Made by a program: the position numbers and the translations under genes
DNA from: Pseudarthrobacter enclensis
GTDB lineage: Bacteria > Actinomycetota > Actinomycetes > Actinomycetales > Micrococcaceae
Assembly: GCF_030811655.1 (NCBI RefSeq)
Contig: NZ_JAUSRE010000011.1
Coordinates: forward strand, 1-64,000
DNA: 64,000 nucleotides
Direction of reading: 5' to 3'
Notes under the pieces: model-generated
Told to the model about the DNA's origin: nothing
The model's input: only the letters and a program-made list of their open reading frames with translations
Databases searched by the model: none
Shown: positions 42,939 to 52,184 of the stretch, piece by piece
How the letters are laid out: each line of letters starts with the position of its first letter
How positions within the stretch are numbered: the first letter of the stretch is position 1

Positions 42939-43835
42939 GTGGCTTTAAACAAGATTGTGCTCTTTTACGGCTTTACCCCCATCGCTGATCCGGACGCAGT
43001 ACGGCTCTGGCAGCGTGCCCTCTGCGAGAAGCTGGGCCTGACGGGCCGCATTATCATCTCCAAGGACGGGATCAACGCCACCGTTGGCGGGGAAATTGGC
43101 GCCGTTAAACAGTACGTCAAGACCACGCGCGAATACTCCGGATTCAAGGGTATCGACGTGAAGTGGTCCGACGGCGGCGCGCAGGACTTTCCCCGACTCA
43201 GCGTGAAGGTGCGGGACGAGATCGTGTCCTTCGGGGCACCCGGGGAGCTCAGGGTCGACGGCAATGGCGTGGTGGGCGGCGGGACGCACCTCAAACCCCG
43301 GGAACTGCACGAGCTCATCGACGCCAGGAAGCAGGACGGCCAGGACGTGGTCTTCTTTGACGGCCGGAACGCGTTCGAGGCCCAGATCGGCCGGTTCAAG
43401 AACGCAGTGGTGCCGGACGTGGCCACAACCCATGACTTCATCAAGGAGCTGGACTCCGGCAAGTACGACTCCCTGAAGGACAAACCCGTAGTCACCTACT
43501 GCACCGGGGGTATCCGCTGCGAGGTGCTCTCCAGCCTGATGGTGAACCGCGGTTTTAAAGAGGTCTACCAGCTCGACGGCGGCATCGTGCGGTACGGCGA
43601 GGCCTTCAAAGACCAGGGCCTGTGGGAAGGCTCGCTCTACGTCTTCGACAAGCGCATGCACCTGGAGTTCAGTGAGGACGCCAAGACCATAGGCGTGTGC
43701 ACCCGGTGCTCCGCGCCCACCAGCAAGTTCGAAAACTGCTCCAACCCCAGCTGCCGCACTTTGACGCTGTACTGCGCCGAGTGCGCCGCAAGCCCCGAAA
43801 CACTGCGCTGCCCGGAAGGCTGCGCGGCAGCATAG
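42939..43835 (+). CDS. trhO: tRNA uridine-34 hydroxylase (rhodanese-like)
   Basis: A 298-residue member of the TrhO/YceA family, which makes 5-hydroxyuridine at the wobble position of tRNA. It has an N-terminal ferredoxin-like domain ([36 protein letters not shown]) and a rhodanese domain with the catalytic loop [11 protein letters not shown]-terminal Cys-rich segment ([19 protein letters not shown]) probably binds zinc. The GTG at 42939 gives the conserved start [11 protein letters not shown]. It is a single gene. Confidence 0.93.
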   Translation: MALNKIVLFYGFTPIADPDAVRLWQRALCEKLGLTGRIIISKDGINATVGGEIGAVKQYVKTTREYSGFKGIDVKWSDGGAQDFPRLSVKVRDEIVSFGAPGELRVDGNGVVGGGTHLKPRELHELIDARKQDGQDVVFFDGRNAFEAQIGRFKNAVVPDVATTHDFIKELDSGKYDSLKDKPVVTYCTGGIRCEVLSSLMVNRGFKEVYQLDGGIVRYGEAFKDQGLWEGSLYVFDKRMHLEFSEDAKTIGVCTRCSAPTSKFENCSNPSCRTLTLYCAECAASPETLRCPEGCAAA

Positions 43836-43861
43836 CAGCCGCCCCGGATGGAAATCCTTCC

Positions 43862-43922
43862 CGTCCGGCAGGCACGACAGAGGCGGGACGTGACGGGGCA
43901 GGCCTGACAGAGACGGGACATG
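43862..43922. repeat. Imperfect 30-bp tandem repeat
   Basis: GACAGAGGCGGGACGTG at 43876-43892 recurs 30 bp later at 43906-43922 with two transitions, and the preceding GGCAGG also matches. The repeat lies between trhO and the convergent lipoprotein gene. No function is evident. Confidence 0.7.
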
Positions 43923-43938
43923 GGAGGGGCGGAGCACG

Positions 43939-44502
43939 TCAGAGCCGGTGCACCCGGAACGCATAATTGGCTGCGGTCCTTGCCTCCAGCCTGACCGTCA
44001 GGACACTGTCCGTGGACAGGTAGATGACGTTCTCGCGGTTAATGCCGCACCTGAGGGCCAGGTCCACCAAGGTAAGGGTGTCGCTGCGCACCGTGAATGT
44101 GACGCGGCGCTGGCTCCGGCAGGCGATGGCCAGGATGTAGGTTCCGGTCCCCAGCACCGGCGACGAAAAACTCCGGACCTCCCCTGCGACCAGGAGTCCG
44201 GCATCGGCCTGGACCACGGGCCCGGTGCTGTCCGGGAGCGCACGGGACACCCAGTCGCCGAGTTCGGCGTCGCTGACAGGGTCCTGCTGCAGCGGGTCGC
44301 GGGAGAAGGCAGGAGCGGGCGCAACGCTGGCGGTGGCCTGCGCGTTGCCGGCCCGGCCGTCGTCGTACGTATATTCACAGCCAGCCAGTGCACCTGCCGC
44401 AAGCACAAGTCCGAGGGCGACGGCGGCAACCGGCTTCGGTGCCGGGCACGCCCGTGCTGCCCCTTGGGAAAGGGCCGCGGAGAGTCTCCGCCCGCTGGGC
44501 AT
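43939..44502 (-). CDS. Putative lipoprotein
   Basis: A 187-residue exported protein of unknown function. The N-terminus has a hydrophobic stretch (VAAVALGLVLAAGALAGC) ending in a lipobox, so Cys42 would be lipidated at the membrane surface. The mature part contains VQADAGLLVAGEVRSFSSP, GTYILAIACRSQRRVTFTV and LTLVDLALRCG. The pattern GxYxLxxACxS reappears in the neighbouring lipoprotein as GKYMVTAVCEG, so the two are probably distant paralogues. It lies 51 bp downstream of that gene on the same strand. Confidence 0.78.
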   Translation of the reverse strand: MPSGRRLSAALSQGAARACPAPKPVAAVALGLVLAAGALAGCEYTYDDGRAGNAQATASVAPAPAFSRDPLQQDPVSDAELGDWVSRALPDSTGPVVQADAGLLVAGEVRSFSSPVLGTGTYILAIACRSQRRVTFTVRSDTLTLVDLALRCGINRENVIYLSTDSVLTVRLEARTAANYAFRVHRL

Positions 44503-44553
44503 ACTTCGACTTTAAGCCCGCCCAGGCCGCCCGGCCATAGCCGGAGCGGCGGG

Positions 44554-45030
44554 TTATTGCGCCGGTGCCATCTGGTAGGCGTACAGCAGCGGCGCGTCCA
44601 CGCTGGAACCGCTGATTTGCACCCGGCCAGCCGCGGGAAGGGTGATCCTGGTGGTTTCCTGCCGCCCGTTGCAGGCTGCCCCGGCTTCCGCGACCGGCTT
44701 GCCGTCCAGCGATACGGCGAAGAAGGCCTTGCCCGTCCCCTCGCATACGGCCGTGACCATGTACTTGCCGGCTGGAACCCTGGCGGCCTCCCGAACGATG
44801 GGGTCACGGTTGAGGATCTTTCCCGAATCCTGGAGCACAACACCGGGCGCGGAGGTCGGCATGGCCGTTGCCCGCCACTTCGGAACATCCGCGTTTTCCA
44901 CAGAGTTGACCGGCGCGCAGCCGGCCACTGCAGCGCCGAGCGCCGTGGCAACCAGCATCAAAGGCAGAATGCGCCGGGCTGCTGCGGGGGCCTTGGGGGC
45001 ATGCGGCATGACGGGGAGGCGGGAAGGCAT
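44554..45030 (-). CDS. Putative lipoprotein, paralogue of its neighbour
   Basis: A 158-residue protein with a signal ending in the lipobox LGAAVAGC, after ARRILPLMLVAT. The mature domain has AARVPAGKYMVTAVCEGTGK, AFFAVSLDGKPVAEAGAACN and a C-terminal ISGSSVDAPLLYAYQMAP. I do not recognise a family. The shared 'GxYxxxxxC' strand and Cys placement tie it to the next lipoprotein downstream. The ATG at 45028-45030 gives a proper signal peptide; an upstream ATG adds nine residues. Divergent from the methyltransferase gene with 44 bp between. Confidence 0.76.
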   Translation of the reverse strand: MPSRLPVMPHAPKAPAAARRILPLMLVATALGAAVAGCAPVNSVENADVPKWRATAMPTSAPGVVLQDSGKILNRDPIVREAARVPAGKYMVTAVCEGTGKAFFAVSLDGKPVAEAGAACNGRQETTRITLPAAGRVQISGSSVDAPLLYAYQMAPAQ

Positions 45031-45074
45031 GGCTCCACCGTACCCCCGCCGGCACACCGGACTAAACTTGAGCG

Positions 45075-46712
45075 GTGCCTAGATCCCCTTACGAGTTCAC
45101 CGCCGGCAACACCCCCGACGCGCCCCGCAGCGACCTCCCGGAACTGCTGGCCGCGCTGGCCGCAGACCTGCGGCGCCTGGAGTACACGCTGGACGGCGTG
45201 GCCGGACTGCTGGGGCCTGCAGCCTCCGCGGCGCTGAACCGGGACCAGATCATCCCCGCGCTGCTTGCTGCCGAGCAGGCAGTAGGGAAGGACAAAGGTG
45301 CGGCGCCGCTTGCCGCCGTCGTCCGCCTGTGGCTCCTTGCCGAGCCGCAGGACCGGGAAACGCTCGACGCGGCCCTGCCCGGCACCGGCGCGGAAGGCCT
45401 GCTGAAGCTGGGCCTGGTGCAGCCCGTTCCCGGTTCGGACCTGCTGACCGCCAGGGCAGACCTGCGGCCCTACGGCTGGGACAAAAACGAAGACGGCAGC
45501 GGCGGCGCCGAGCTGTGGGTCGCCAGCGACCTTGCCGCCCACCAGCAGGCGGGCGTGCTGCGGCACGACCACGTCCTGGGCATCGGGCAGGCATCCACCA
45601 CCCTGGTGCAGACCACCATCCGCCGCCACACTGAGCGCGCCCTGGACCTGGGCACAGGCTGCGGGATCCAGGCCTTCCACCTGCTGCACCACTGCCAGCA
45701 CGTGACGGCCACTGACATCTCCGAGCGCGCCCTCGCCTACGCGCGGTTCAACATCCTGCTTAATGCCGGGCAACTTTCCGTCGACCCGGACCGCCTGGAG
45801 GACAGGGTGAGCCTGCGCCTGGGCTCCCTCCTGGAACCGGTGGCCGGCGAGGAATTCGGCCTGGTGGTCTCCAACCCGCCGTTCGTCATCACCCCGCGCA
45901 GCGCCGGCGAGGAGGCGTCGGGCCAGTTCACCTACCGCGACGGCGGCCTGCCGGGCGACGAGATCGTCGCGTCCCTCGTGGCGGACCTGCCCGGTGTCCT
46001 GGCGCCCGGCGGATGGGCGCAGATGCTGGGGAACTGGGAAGTCCCCGACGGCGCGGACTGGGACGGGCGGCCAAGGTCATGGGTGCGGCCGGGCACCGAC
46101 GCCTGGTTCATCCAGCGCGAGCAGGTCAGCCCGGAACAATACGCCGAAACCTGGCTGCAGGACGCCTCCGAGTCCCGGGACCGGAAGCACTACCGGGAGG
46201 CGTACGCCGCCTACCTCGCGGACTTCGCCGCACGGAACGTGGCCGGGATCGGCTTCGGCATGGTGTGGCTGCGCCGCCATGCTGACGGCGGGCGGGCCAC
46301 CATCAGCCGCTTCGAGGAAATCAGCTACCCCATCGAGCAGCCCATCGGCCCCCACCTGGGCGCCGCCGTCGAACGCAGCGACTGGCTCGCCGCGCACGAT
46401 CTTGCCCAAACGCACCTGCTCGTTGCCGACGACGTCACCGAGGAGCGCCACCAGCGTCCCGGCGCCGAGCACCCGGGGGTGATCCTGCTCAGGCAAGGTG
46501 CCGGCCTGCGCCGCACCAACCTGATGAGCACGGAGCTGGCCGGGTTTGTGTCCGCGTGCGACGGCGACCTCACCGCAGGACAGATCGCCGGTGCCTTGGA
46601 GGCCCTCCTGGGTGGAGAGGCCGGCTCATTCCAGCGCTCGCTGCTTGCCGATGTGGCCAACCTGGTGCGGGACAGGTTCCTCATTCCGGCCGCGTTTCCG
46701 GCCGAACAGTAA
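45075..46712 (+). CDS. Class I SAM-dependent methyltransferase (HemK/RsmC-like)
   Basis: A 545-residue protein with an N-terminal helical domain (residues 10-110, similar to DUF7059). A Rossmann methyltransferase core follows: ALDLGTGCGIQAF (motif I, about 193-205), TATDISERALAYARFN and VVSNPPFVI (motif IV). NPPF indicates an amino- or N-type target such as a nucleotide base or glutamine. A long C-terminal half includes TYRDGGLPGDEIV and a final helical region. The real substrate is unknown. A GTG start is used; it lies just upstream of topA, with 112 bp between. Confidence 0.85.
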   Translation: MPRSPYEFTAGNTPDAPRSDLPELLAALAADLRRLEYTLDGVAGLLGPAASAALNRDQIIPALLAAEQAVGKDKGAAPLAAVVRLWLLAEPQDRETLDAALPGTGAEGLLKLGLVQPVPGSDLLTARADLRPYGWDKNEDGSGGAELWVASDLAAHQQAGVLRHDHVLGIGQASTTLVQTTIRRHTERALDLGTGCGIQAFHLLHHCQHVTATDISERALAYARFNILLNAGQLSVDPDRLEDRVSLRLGSLLEPVAGEEFGLVVSNPPFVITPRSAGEEASGQFTYRDGGLPGDEIVASLVADLPGVLAPGGWAQMLGNWEVPDGADWDGRPRSWVRPGTDAWFIQREQVSPEQYAETWLQDASESRDRKHYREAYAAYLADFAARNVAGIGFGMVWLRRHADGGRATISRFEEISYPIEQPIGPHLGAAVERSDWLAAHDLAQTHLLVADDVTEERHQRPGAEHPGVILLRQGAGLRRTNLMSTELAGFVSACDGDLTAGQIAGALEALLGGEAGSFQRSLLADVANLVRDRFLIPAAFPAEQ

Positions 46713-46824
46713 GCCCCCTTATGCCCCCGTCTTTTCCACATGAATGCGCACGATTCCCCAAAATATGGTGAACTAGGCGAACATGGGCTCATCTGCCCCA
46801 GCAACCCTTTTCTGTAGGAGCACC

Positions 46825-49551
46825 GTGCCAAGCAAGGCCAAAACCGGCAAGAAACTCGTGATTGTGGAGTCTCCGGCCAAGAGCAAGACCATCGCCAAGT
46901 ACCTCGGCGAGGGCTTCATCGTGGAGGCTTCCATCGGTCACATCAGGGACCTGCCGCAGCCGTCCGAACTCCCCGCCGAGCTGAAGAAGACGTCGGTGGG
47001 CAAGTTCGCCGTCGACATTGAGCACGACTTCAAGCCCTACTACGTGGTCTCCCCGGACAAGAAGAAAAAGGTCACTGAGCTCAAGGCCGCGCTCAAGGAT
47101 GCCGACGAACTCTATCTGGCAACAGATGGGGACCGCGAGGGTGAGGCCATCGCGTGGCACCTGCTGGAAGTCCTCAAGCCCAAGGTTCCGGTCTACCGGA
47201 TGACCTTCGGTGAAATCACCAAGGAAGCCATCCAGCGCGCCATGGGCAACCTGCGGGACGTCGACCAGGACCTGGTGGACGCCCAGGAGACCCGCCGTGT
47301 CCTGGACCGGCTCTACGGTTACGAAATCTCGCCCGTGCTCTGGCGCAAGGTGGCGCGCGGCCTCTCCGCAGGGCGCGTGCAGTCCGTGGTCACCCGCATG
47401 GTGGTGGACCGCGAACGTGAGCGCATGGCATTCAAGGCCGCGTCCTACTGGGATCTGACCGGCCAGTTCGGCGCGGAATCAGGCTCCTTCAAGGCGAAGC
47501 TTGCCGCCGTTGACGGTGCCAAGGTGGCCACGGGCCGCGACTTCAATGACAACGGCGAGCTCACCTCCCGCAACGTTGCCCATCTCAACCAGGAACTGGC
47601 GACGTCGCTGGCGGCCGGGTTGCAGAACGCGGACTTCCGGGTGCGCTCGGTGGATACCAAGCCGTACACCCGCCGCCCCGCTGCACCGTTCACTACCTCC
47701 ACCCTCCAGCAGGAGGCCGGCCGCAAGCTGCGGTTCTCGTCCAAGAGCACCATGCAGATCGCCCAGCGGCTGTATGAAAACGGCTACATCACCTATATGC
47801 GTACGGACTCGTCCGCATTGAGCGACGAAGCCATCACGGCCGCCCGCCGGCAGGCTTCGGAACTGTATGGTCCGGAGTACGTCCCGCAGTCGCCGCGCGT
47901 GTACTCGAACAAGGCAGCCAACGCCCAGGAAGCACACGAGGCCATCCGCCCCGCAGGTGACTCCTTCCGGACACCGGCCCAGGTTGCCAAGCAGCTCTCC
48001 GGCGACGAGTTCCGGCTCTACGAACTCATCTGGAAGCGCACCGTCGCCTCCCAGATGGGGGATGCCAAGGGCTCGACGGCGACCATCCGCCTGGGTGCCG
48101 TGTCCTCTGACGGGCGCGATGCGGAATTCTCCGCCTCCGGTACCGTGATCACGTTCCCCGGCTTCCTTGCCGCCTACGAGGAAGGCAAGGACGAGACCCG
48201 CGGCGACGACGATTCAGACGAGGCGCGCCGCCTGCCCAACGTGGCCAAGGACGATTCCCTCACCGCCTCCGACATCCAGGCAGTGGGCCACGAAACGTCT
48301 CCGCCGCCGCGTTACACCGAAGCGTCCCTGACAGCGGAACTGGAGAAGAAGGGCATCGGACGTCCGTCCACCTACGCCTCCACCATCTCCACTATCCAGG
48401 ACCGCGGCTACGTCCGTAAGCAGGGATCCGCGCTGGTACCCAGCTGGATTGCGTTCTCGGTGATCCGGCTCCTGGAGCAGCACTTCTCCGACTACGTGGA
48501 CTACGAGTTCACTGCCGACATGGAAGGCGACCTGGACAAGATCGCCAACGGCCAGGAGGCCGGCGCGTCCTGGCTGCGGCACTTCTACTTCGGTGAGGGG
48601 ACCGATCCCGGGCTGCTGAGCATTGTCAACAACCTGGGCGAGATCGACGCCAGGGAAATCAACTCCATTCCCATCACCGACGAGATCACGCTCCGGGTGG
48701 GCAAGTTCGGCCCCTACCTGGAAAGCTCGGCCGCCGTGGTGGACCCCAAGACCGGCGAGATCGTTGAGTCGGCCCGCGCCAACGTCCCGGAGGACCTGGC
48801 CCCTGACGAGCTGACTGCCGCCAAGGCCATCGAACTGATGGAGACGGCGGCACCTGAGGAGCGTGTGCTGGGCACCGACCCGCACACGGGACACACCGTC
48901 GTGGCCAAGAACGGCCGCTACGGCGCCTACGTCACCGAAATCATCCCCGAGATGACCGAGGAAGAGCTGGCCAGCCAGCCGGTGGAGTACTACAAGAACG
49001 GCAAGCCCAAGCCGCCCAAGAAGCCGGTGAAGGCCAAGCCGCGTACGGGATCGCTGTTCAAGTCCATGACGGTGGAGTCCGTCACGCTGGACGAGGCACT
49101 CCAGCTCATGAGCCTGCCCCGCGCCCTGGGCGAGGACGCCGAAGGCAACCTCATCACCGTCCAGAACGGGCGGTTCGGCCCCTACCTGAAGAAGGGAACG
49201 GACTCCCGCTCCATCGGCTCCGAAGAGGAAATCTTCACCATCACCCTGGATCACGCCCTGGAGATCTACTCCCAGCCCAAGCAGCGCGGCGCCCGTGCTG
49301 CGGTGCCGCCCCTGGCCGAGTTCGGCCCGGACCCGGTGTCGGAGAAGAACATCGTGGTGAAGGAGGGCCGGTTCGGTCCCTACATCACCGACGGCATCAC
49401 CAACATCACCGTGCCCCGCGCCACCTCGCTGGAGGAGCTCACGCGGGAACAGGCAGTGGAACTGCTGGCGGAAAAGCGCGCAAAGGGTCCGGTCAAGCGG
49501 ACGGCAACCCGCAAAGCGCCGGCCAAGAAGAAGGCAACGGCCAAGAAGTGA
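46825..49551 (+). CDS. topA: DNA topoisomerase I (type IA)
   Basis: A 908-residue enzyme that relaxes negative supercoils. The Toprim domain has LVIVESPAKSKTI and DGDREGEAIAWHLLEV, and the active Tyr324 lies in GYITYMRTDS. The C-terminal half has actinobacterial repeats of the type GRFGPYLK/GPYITDG instead of zinc fingers. It ends in a Lys/Ala-rich tail (PAKKKATAKK) that aids processivity in mycobacterial and Streptomyces enzymes. The GTG at 46825 is chosen because TAGGAG lies 4 bases upstream; an ATG at 46783 would add 14 residues. It is followed by a hairpin. Confidence 0.95.
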   Translation: MPSKAKTGKKLVIVESPAKSKTIAKYLGEGFIVEASIGHIRDLPQPSELPAELKKTSVGKFAVDIEHDFKPYYVVSPDKKKKVTELKAALKDADELYLATDGDREGEAIAWHLLEVLKPKVPVYRMTFGEITKEAIQRAMGNLRDVDQDLVDAQETRRVLDRLYGYEISPVLWRKVARGLSAGRVQSVVTRMVVDRERERMAFKAASYWDLTGQFGAESGSFKAKLAAVDGAKVATGRDFNDNGELTSRNVAHLNQELATSLAAGLQNADFRVRSVDTKPYTRRPAAPFTTSTLQQEAGRKLRFSSKSTMQIAQRLYENGYITYMRTDSSALSDEAITAARRQASELYGPEYVPQSPRVYSNKAANAQEAHEAIRPAGDSFRTPAQVAKQLSGDEFRLYELIWKRTVASQMGDAKGSTATIRLGAVSSDGRDAEFSASGTVITFPGFLAAYEEGKDETRGDDDSDEARRLPNVAKDDSLTASDIQAVGHETSPPPRYTEASLTAELEKKGIGRPSTYASTISTIQDRGYVRKQGSALVPSWIAFSVIRLLEQHFSDYVDYEFTADMEGDLDKIANGQEAGASWLRHFYFGEGTDPGLLSIVNNLGEIDAREINSIPITDEITLRVGKFGPYLESSAAVVDPKTGEIVESARANVPEDLAPDELTAAKAIELMETAAPEERVLGTDPHTGHTVVAKNGRYGAYVTEIIPEMTEEELASQPVEYYKNGKPKPPKKPVKAKPRTGSLFKSMTVESVTLDEALQLMSLPRALGEDAEGNLITVQNGRFGPYLKKGTDSRSIGSEEEIFTITLDHALEIYSQPKQRGARAAVPPLAEFGPDPVSEKNIVVKEGRFGPYITDGITNITVPRATSLEELTREQAVELLAEKRAKGPVKRTATRKAPAKKKATAKK

Positions 49552-49556
49552 CTGCC

Positions 49557-49593
49557 GTGGTTGAGCGCGGGGCGCAGCCCCGCGCTCAACCAC
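49557..49593 (+). terminator. Hairpin after topA
   Basis: GTGGTTGAGCGCGGGGC (49557-49573) and its exact reverse complement (49577-49593) form a 17-bp stem with a 3-base loop, 5 bp after the topA stop. A T-run is missing, so termination may be weak or act by an L-shaped hairpin, as is common in actinobacteria. Confidence 0.8.
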
Positions 49594-49634
49594 CGGGGTT
49601 TGCATGCGCTTCGGTATCGTGATCGGCTAGTCGT

Positions 49635-50054
49635 ATGACTGAACAGCAGGGAATCGACGACACCAACCCGCTCAATGACCTTGAGGAGAAGCTCGCCACC
49701 GGCGGACAGCCCGATGCGAACCCCGTGGACGTCATCCTGTCGTTCCTTAACAGCGAGGTCTACATCATCAGCTCGGACACGGTGGAGGGCATCGACTCCC
49801 AGGTGGAGCCGCTGGTCCTGGCCAACGCCGACGGCGACCCCGTCCTTGCCGTCTTTTCGCACCCCAGCAGGGTGGACCAGCAGTACCTGGAGGCGGCTCC
49901 GAACGTGCTGGGCACCCAGGGGGCGGCCATCATCGCCAACATCGGCGATGAACTGGGCATGGTGATCAACCCGGGCGCAGCCTACGGCTTTGAGATCAAC
50001 CCGGAGGGCGTGGCCAATATCAGGCGCGACTTCAAGCGCGCTGACGAGCAATAA
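49635..50054 (+). CDS. SseB family protein
   Basis: A 139-residue protein matching the SseB N-terminal domain: NPVDVILSFLNSEVYIISSD, PLVLANADGDPVLAVFSHPS, and the C-terminal GMVINPGAAYGFEINPEGVANI. The family has no established enzymatic activity. It has no signal peptide or membrane segment. The Ppx/GppA gene follows 7 bp after its stop, so the two are probably cotranscribed and separate from topA. Confidence 0.82.
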   Translation: MTEQQGIDDTNPLNDLEEKLATGGQPDANPVDVILSFLNSEVYIISSDTVEGIDSQVEPLVLANADGDPVLAVFSHPSRVDQQYLEAAPNVLGTQGAAIIANIGDELGMVINPGAAYGFEINPEGVANIRRDFKRADEQ

Positions 50055-50061
50055 TGTCCCC

Positions 50062-51051
50062 ATGCGTCTAGGCGTCCTCGATATAGGGTCCAACACTGTC
50101 CATTTGCTCCTGGTGGATGCCCACCCCGGTGCACAGCCTGTCCCGTTCGCGTCGCACAAACGGCCGCTGTCCTTGGTGCAGTACCTTGAGTCCGATGGCA
50201 GCATCAGCGACGAGGGCCAGCACGAGCTGACCGAGTTCGTCCTGGAGGCCTGGGAATTCGCTGCCCGGCACAAGGCAGAGGACCTGCTGGCCTTCTGTAC
50301 ATCCGCCATCCGCGAGGCCACCAACGGCCCCGCAGTCCTGGCCCGGGTCAAGCATGAGACCACCGTGACCCTTCAGGAACTCAGCGGCAGCGAGGAAGCG
50401 TCCATGACCTTCTTTGCGGTCCGCCGGTGGCACGGATGGGGCGCCGGTCCCATCCTGAACCTGGACATCGGCGGCGGTTCCTTCGAAATGGCATTCGGCC
50501 AGGATGAACTTCCCGAGGTGGCCACCTCCGTTCCCCTTGGTGCCAGCCGCCTCACCAGGGACTGGCTCGCCGAGGATCCGCCGTCGGCCAAGAGTGTCAA
50601 GGAACTCCGGCGCTACATCCGGGCAACGCTCAAGCCCGCCGTCCGTGAATTCGACGGCCTGGGCCGGGCCAACGTGGTGGCCGGGACCTCCAAGACCTTC
50701 CGTTCCCTGGCCCGGATCGCCGGAGCCGCCCCCAGCGCCGAAGGCCCGTACGTCAAACGCGAACTGCATGCCTCGGACCTGGGCATTTGGACCCAGCGGA
50801 TCTCCGCGATGAGCTCCGAGGACCGGCTGCACCTTCCAGGTGTTTCAGAGGCCCGGGCCCACCAGCTGCTGGCCGGGGCATTGGTGGCCGAGGCTGCGCT
50901 GGAGATGTTCAAGTTCAAGAAACTGCGCATCTGCCCATGGGCACTTCGTGAAGGACTCATCCTCCGGCGCCTGGACCAGCTCGTGTTTTCCGGGCCGCTG
51001 GAGCCCGCTCCCCATGTGACCGCCGCGCCGTCGGTGGACGCGACAGTCTAG
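50062..51051 (+). CDS. Ppx/GppA exopolyphosphatase-type phosphatase
   Basis: A 329-residue phosphatase of the sugar kinase/Hsp70 actin fold. Hallmarks are LDIGSNTVHLLLVD at the N-terminus and LNLDIGGGSFEM about residue 135. SAIREATNG, VPLGASRLTRDWL and NVVAGTSKTFRSLARIAG are typical of actinobacterial Ppx2/Rv0496-like proteins. The substrates may be polyphosphate or (p)ppGpp; which is not decided by the sequence. The ATG at 50062 begins exactly at the phosphate-binding strand. It is paired with the SseB-like gene. Confidence 0.9.
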   Translation: MRLGVLDIGSNTVHLLLVDAHPGAQPVPFASHKRPLSLVQYLESDGSISDEGQHELTEFVLEAWEFAARHKAEDLLAFCTSAIREATNGPAVLARVKHETTVTLQELSGSEEASMTFFAVRRWHGWGAGPILNLDIGGGSFEMAFGQDELPEVATSVPLGASRLTRDWLAEDPPSAKSVKELRRYIRATLKPAVREFDGLGRANVVAGTSKTFRSLARIAGAAPSAEGPYVKRELHASDLGIWTQRISAMSSEDRLHLPGVSEARAHQLLAGALVAEAALEMFKFKKLRICPWALREGLILRRLDQLVFSGPLEPAPHVTAAPSVDATV

Positions 51052-51121
51052 CTACCTGCAAATCAGCGTTCCGGCAGGCGGTTGGCCGGCAACTGCAGTT
51101 TAAATGCGGAAGCACCGGGGC

Positions 51122-51192
51122 CGGCAACAGGAAAATGGGGGAAAACCTGTTGCCGTGCCACCGGTGCCCTGGCAGGCATCCCCATGCCTGCC
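51122..51192 (+). terminator. Two consecutive hairpins after the Ppx gene
   Basis: CGGCAACAGG (51122-51131) pairs with 51146-51155 around a 14-base A/G-rich loop. GGCAGGCAT (51171-51179) pairs perfectly with 51184-51192 around CCCC. Neither has a T-run. They lie in the 255-bp gap before proC, in which I see no other gene. Confidence 0.6.
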
Positions 51193-51306
51193 GCATCACT
51201 CGCACCCTCAATGAGGTAATAACTACGTTAGGACCCCAAGTTGTGCGCTGCCTGCGCTGAAGATGGGAGTTGCCTGTGAATGCGTACCAACTGCAATGAT
51301 GGAGGC

Positions 51307-52140
51307 ATGAGCAACCGAATCGCATTCCTTGGCTGTGGATCCATGAACGAAGCCATTCTTGGCGGCCTGCTGGAGGCAGGAACAGATCCGGGGGATGTGG
51401 TGGCAACCGTCCGCCGCGCCGGGCGCGCGTCCGAGCTGGCCGAGCGGTACCAGGGGATTACCGCCATCGCCGGCGAGGAAGAACCGGACAACAACCGGCA
51501 GGCCACCAAGGGGTCCGCCGTCGTCATCCTTGGCGTCAAGCCCGTTGGCATCGCTGACCTGGCCCGGGAGATCAGCCCTGCCCTTTCGCCGGACACCGTG
51601 GTGGTCAGCGTGGCGGCCGCCGTCTCCATCGCCCAACTGGAGGCCGCCCTCCCGGAAGGGCAGCCGGTCATCCGGACGATGCCCAACACGCCGGCAAAAC
51701 TGGGCCGCGGTGTGGTGTCCGTTTCGCCCGGCACCCATTGCACGCCTGAGCAGCTTCAAATGGTCAAGGACATCCTGCAGGGCGCCGGGACCGTCGTGGA
51801 GGTTCCGGAGGAACAGGTGGACGCGCTCTCGGCCATCAGCGGATCGGGTCCCGCGTACGCCTTCTACCTGGCCGAAGCCATGGCCTCGGCGGGCGAAAAA
51901 CTGGGCCTGGACCACGAGCTGTCGCTGCTGCTGGCCCGCGAAACCGTCGCCGGCGCCGGCCTCATGCTCGCCCAGCCCGGGGCGGACCCGGCAGCGCTTC
52001 GCAAAGCTGTTACCAGCCCCAACGGGACCACCGAACGCGCCATTGCCACCTTCGACGAACAGGGCATCCCGGCAATCATCGCGGCCGGCGCCAGGGCAGC
52101 AGCGGACCGGGCAGCGGAAATTACCAAGCAGCTCGGCTAG
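51307..52140 (+). CDS. proC: Pyrroline-5-carboxylate reductase
   Basis: A 277-residue enzyme making the last step of proline synthesis, reducing pyrroline-5-carboxylate with NAD(P)H. IAFLGCGSMNEAILGGLL is the dinucleotide fold. GVKP, RTMPNTPAKLGRGV and the signature ALSAISGSGPAYAFYLAEA with its C-terminal helices complete the family pattern. The ATG at 51307 matches the conserved start, though GGAGG sits only one base upstream; an ATG at 51280 has a better-spaced GGGAG and would add nine residues. A single gene. Confidence 0.93.
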   Translation: MSNRIAFLGCGSMNEAILGGLLEAGTDPGDVVATVRRAGRASELAERYQGITAIAGEEEPDNNRQATKGSAVVILGVKPVGIADLAREISPALSPDTVVVSVAAAVSIAQLEAALPEGQPVIRTMPNTPAKLGRGVVSVSPGTHCTPEQLQMVKDILQGAGTVVEVPEEQVDALSAISGSGPAYAFYLAEAMASAGEKLGLDHELSLLLARETVAGAGLMLAQPGADPAALRKAVTSPNGTTERAIATFDEQGIPAIIAAGARAAADRAAEITKQLG

Positions 52141-52184
52141 GGGTGTCGACGGGCTCAACCACCGGTGGTGGAGCCCGTCCTCAC

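Noticed and set aside
43862-43922. Possible start of a CRISPR array
   Set aside because: Only two imperfect units, no spacer pattern, no cas genes.
48214-49605. Leftward open frame opposite the end of topA
   Set aside because: Antisense of the repeated C-terminal topoisomerase domains; no start signal or domain.
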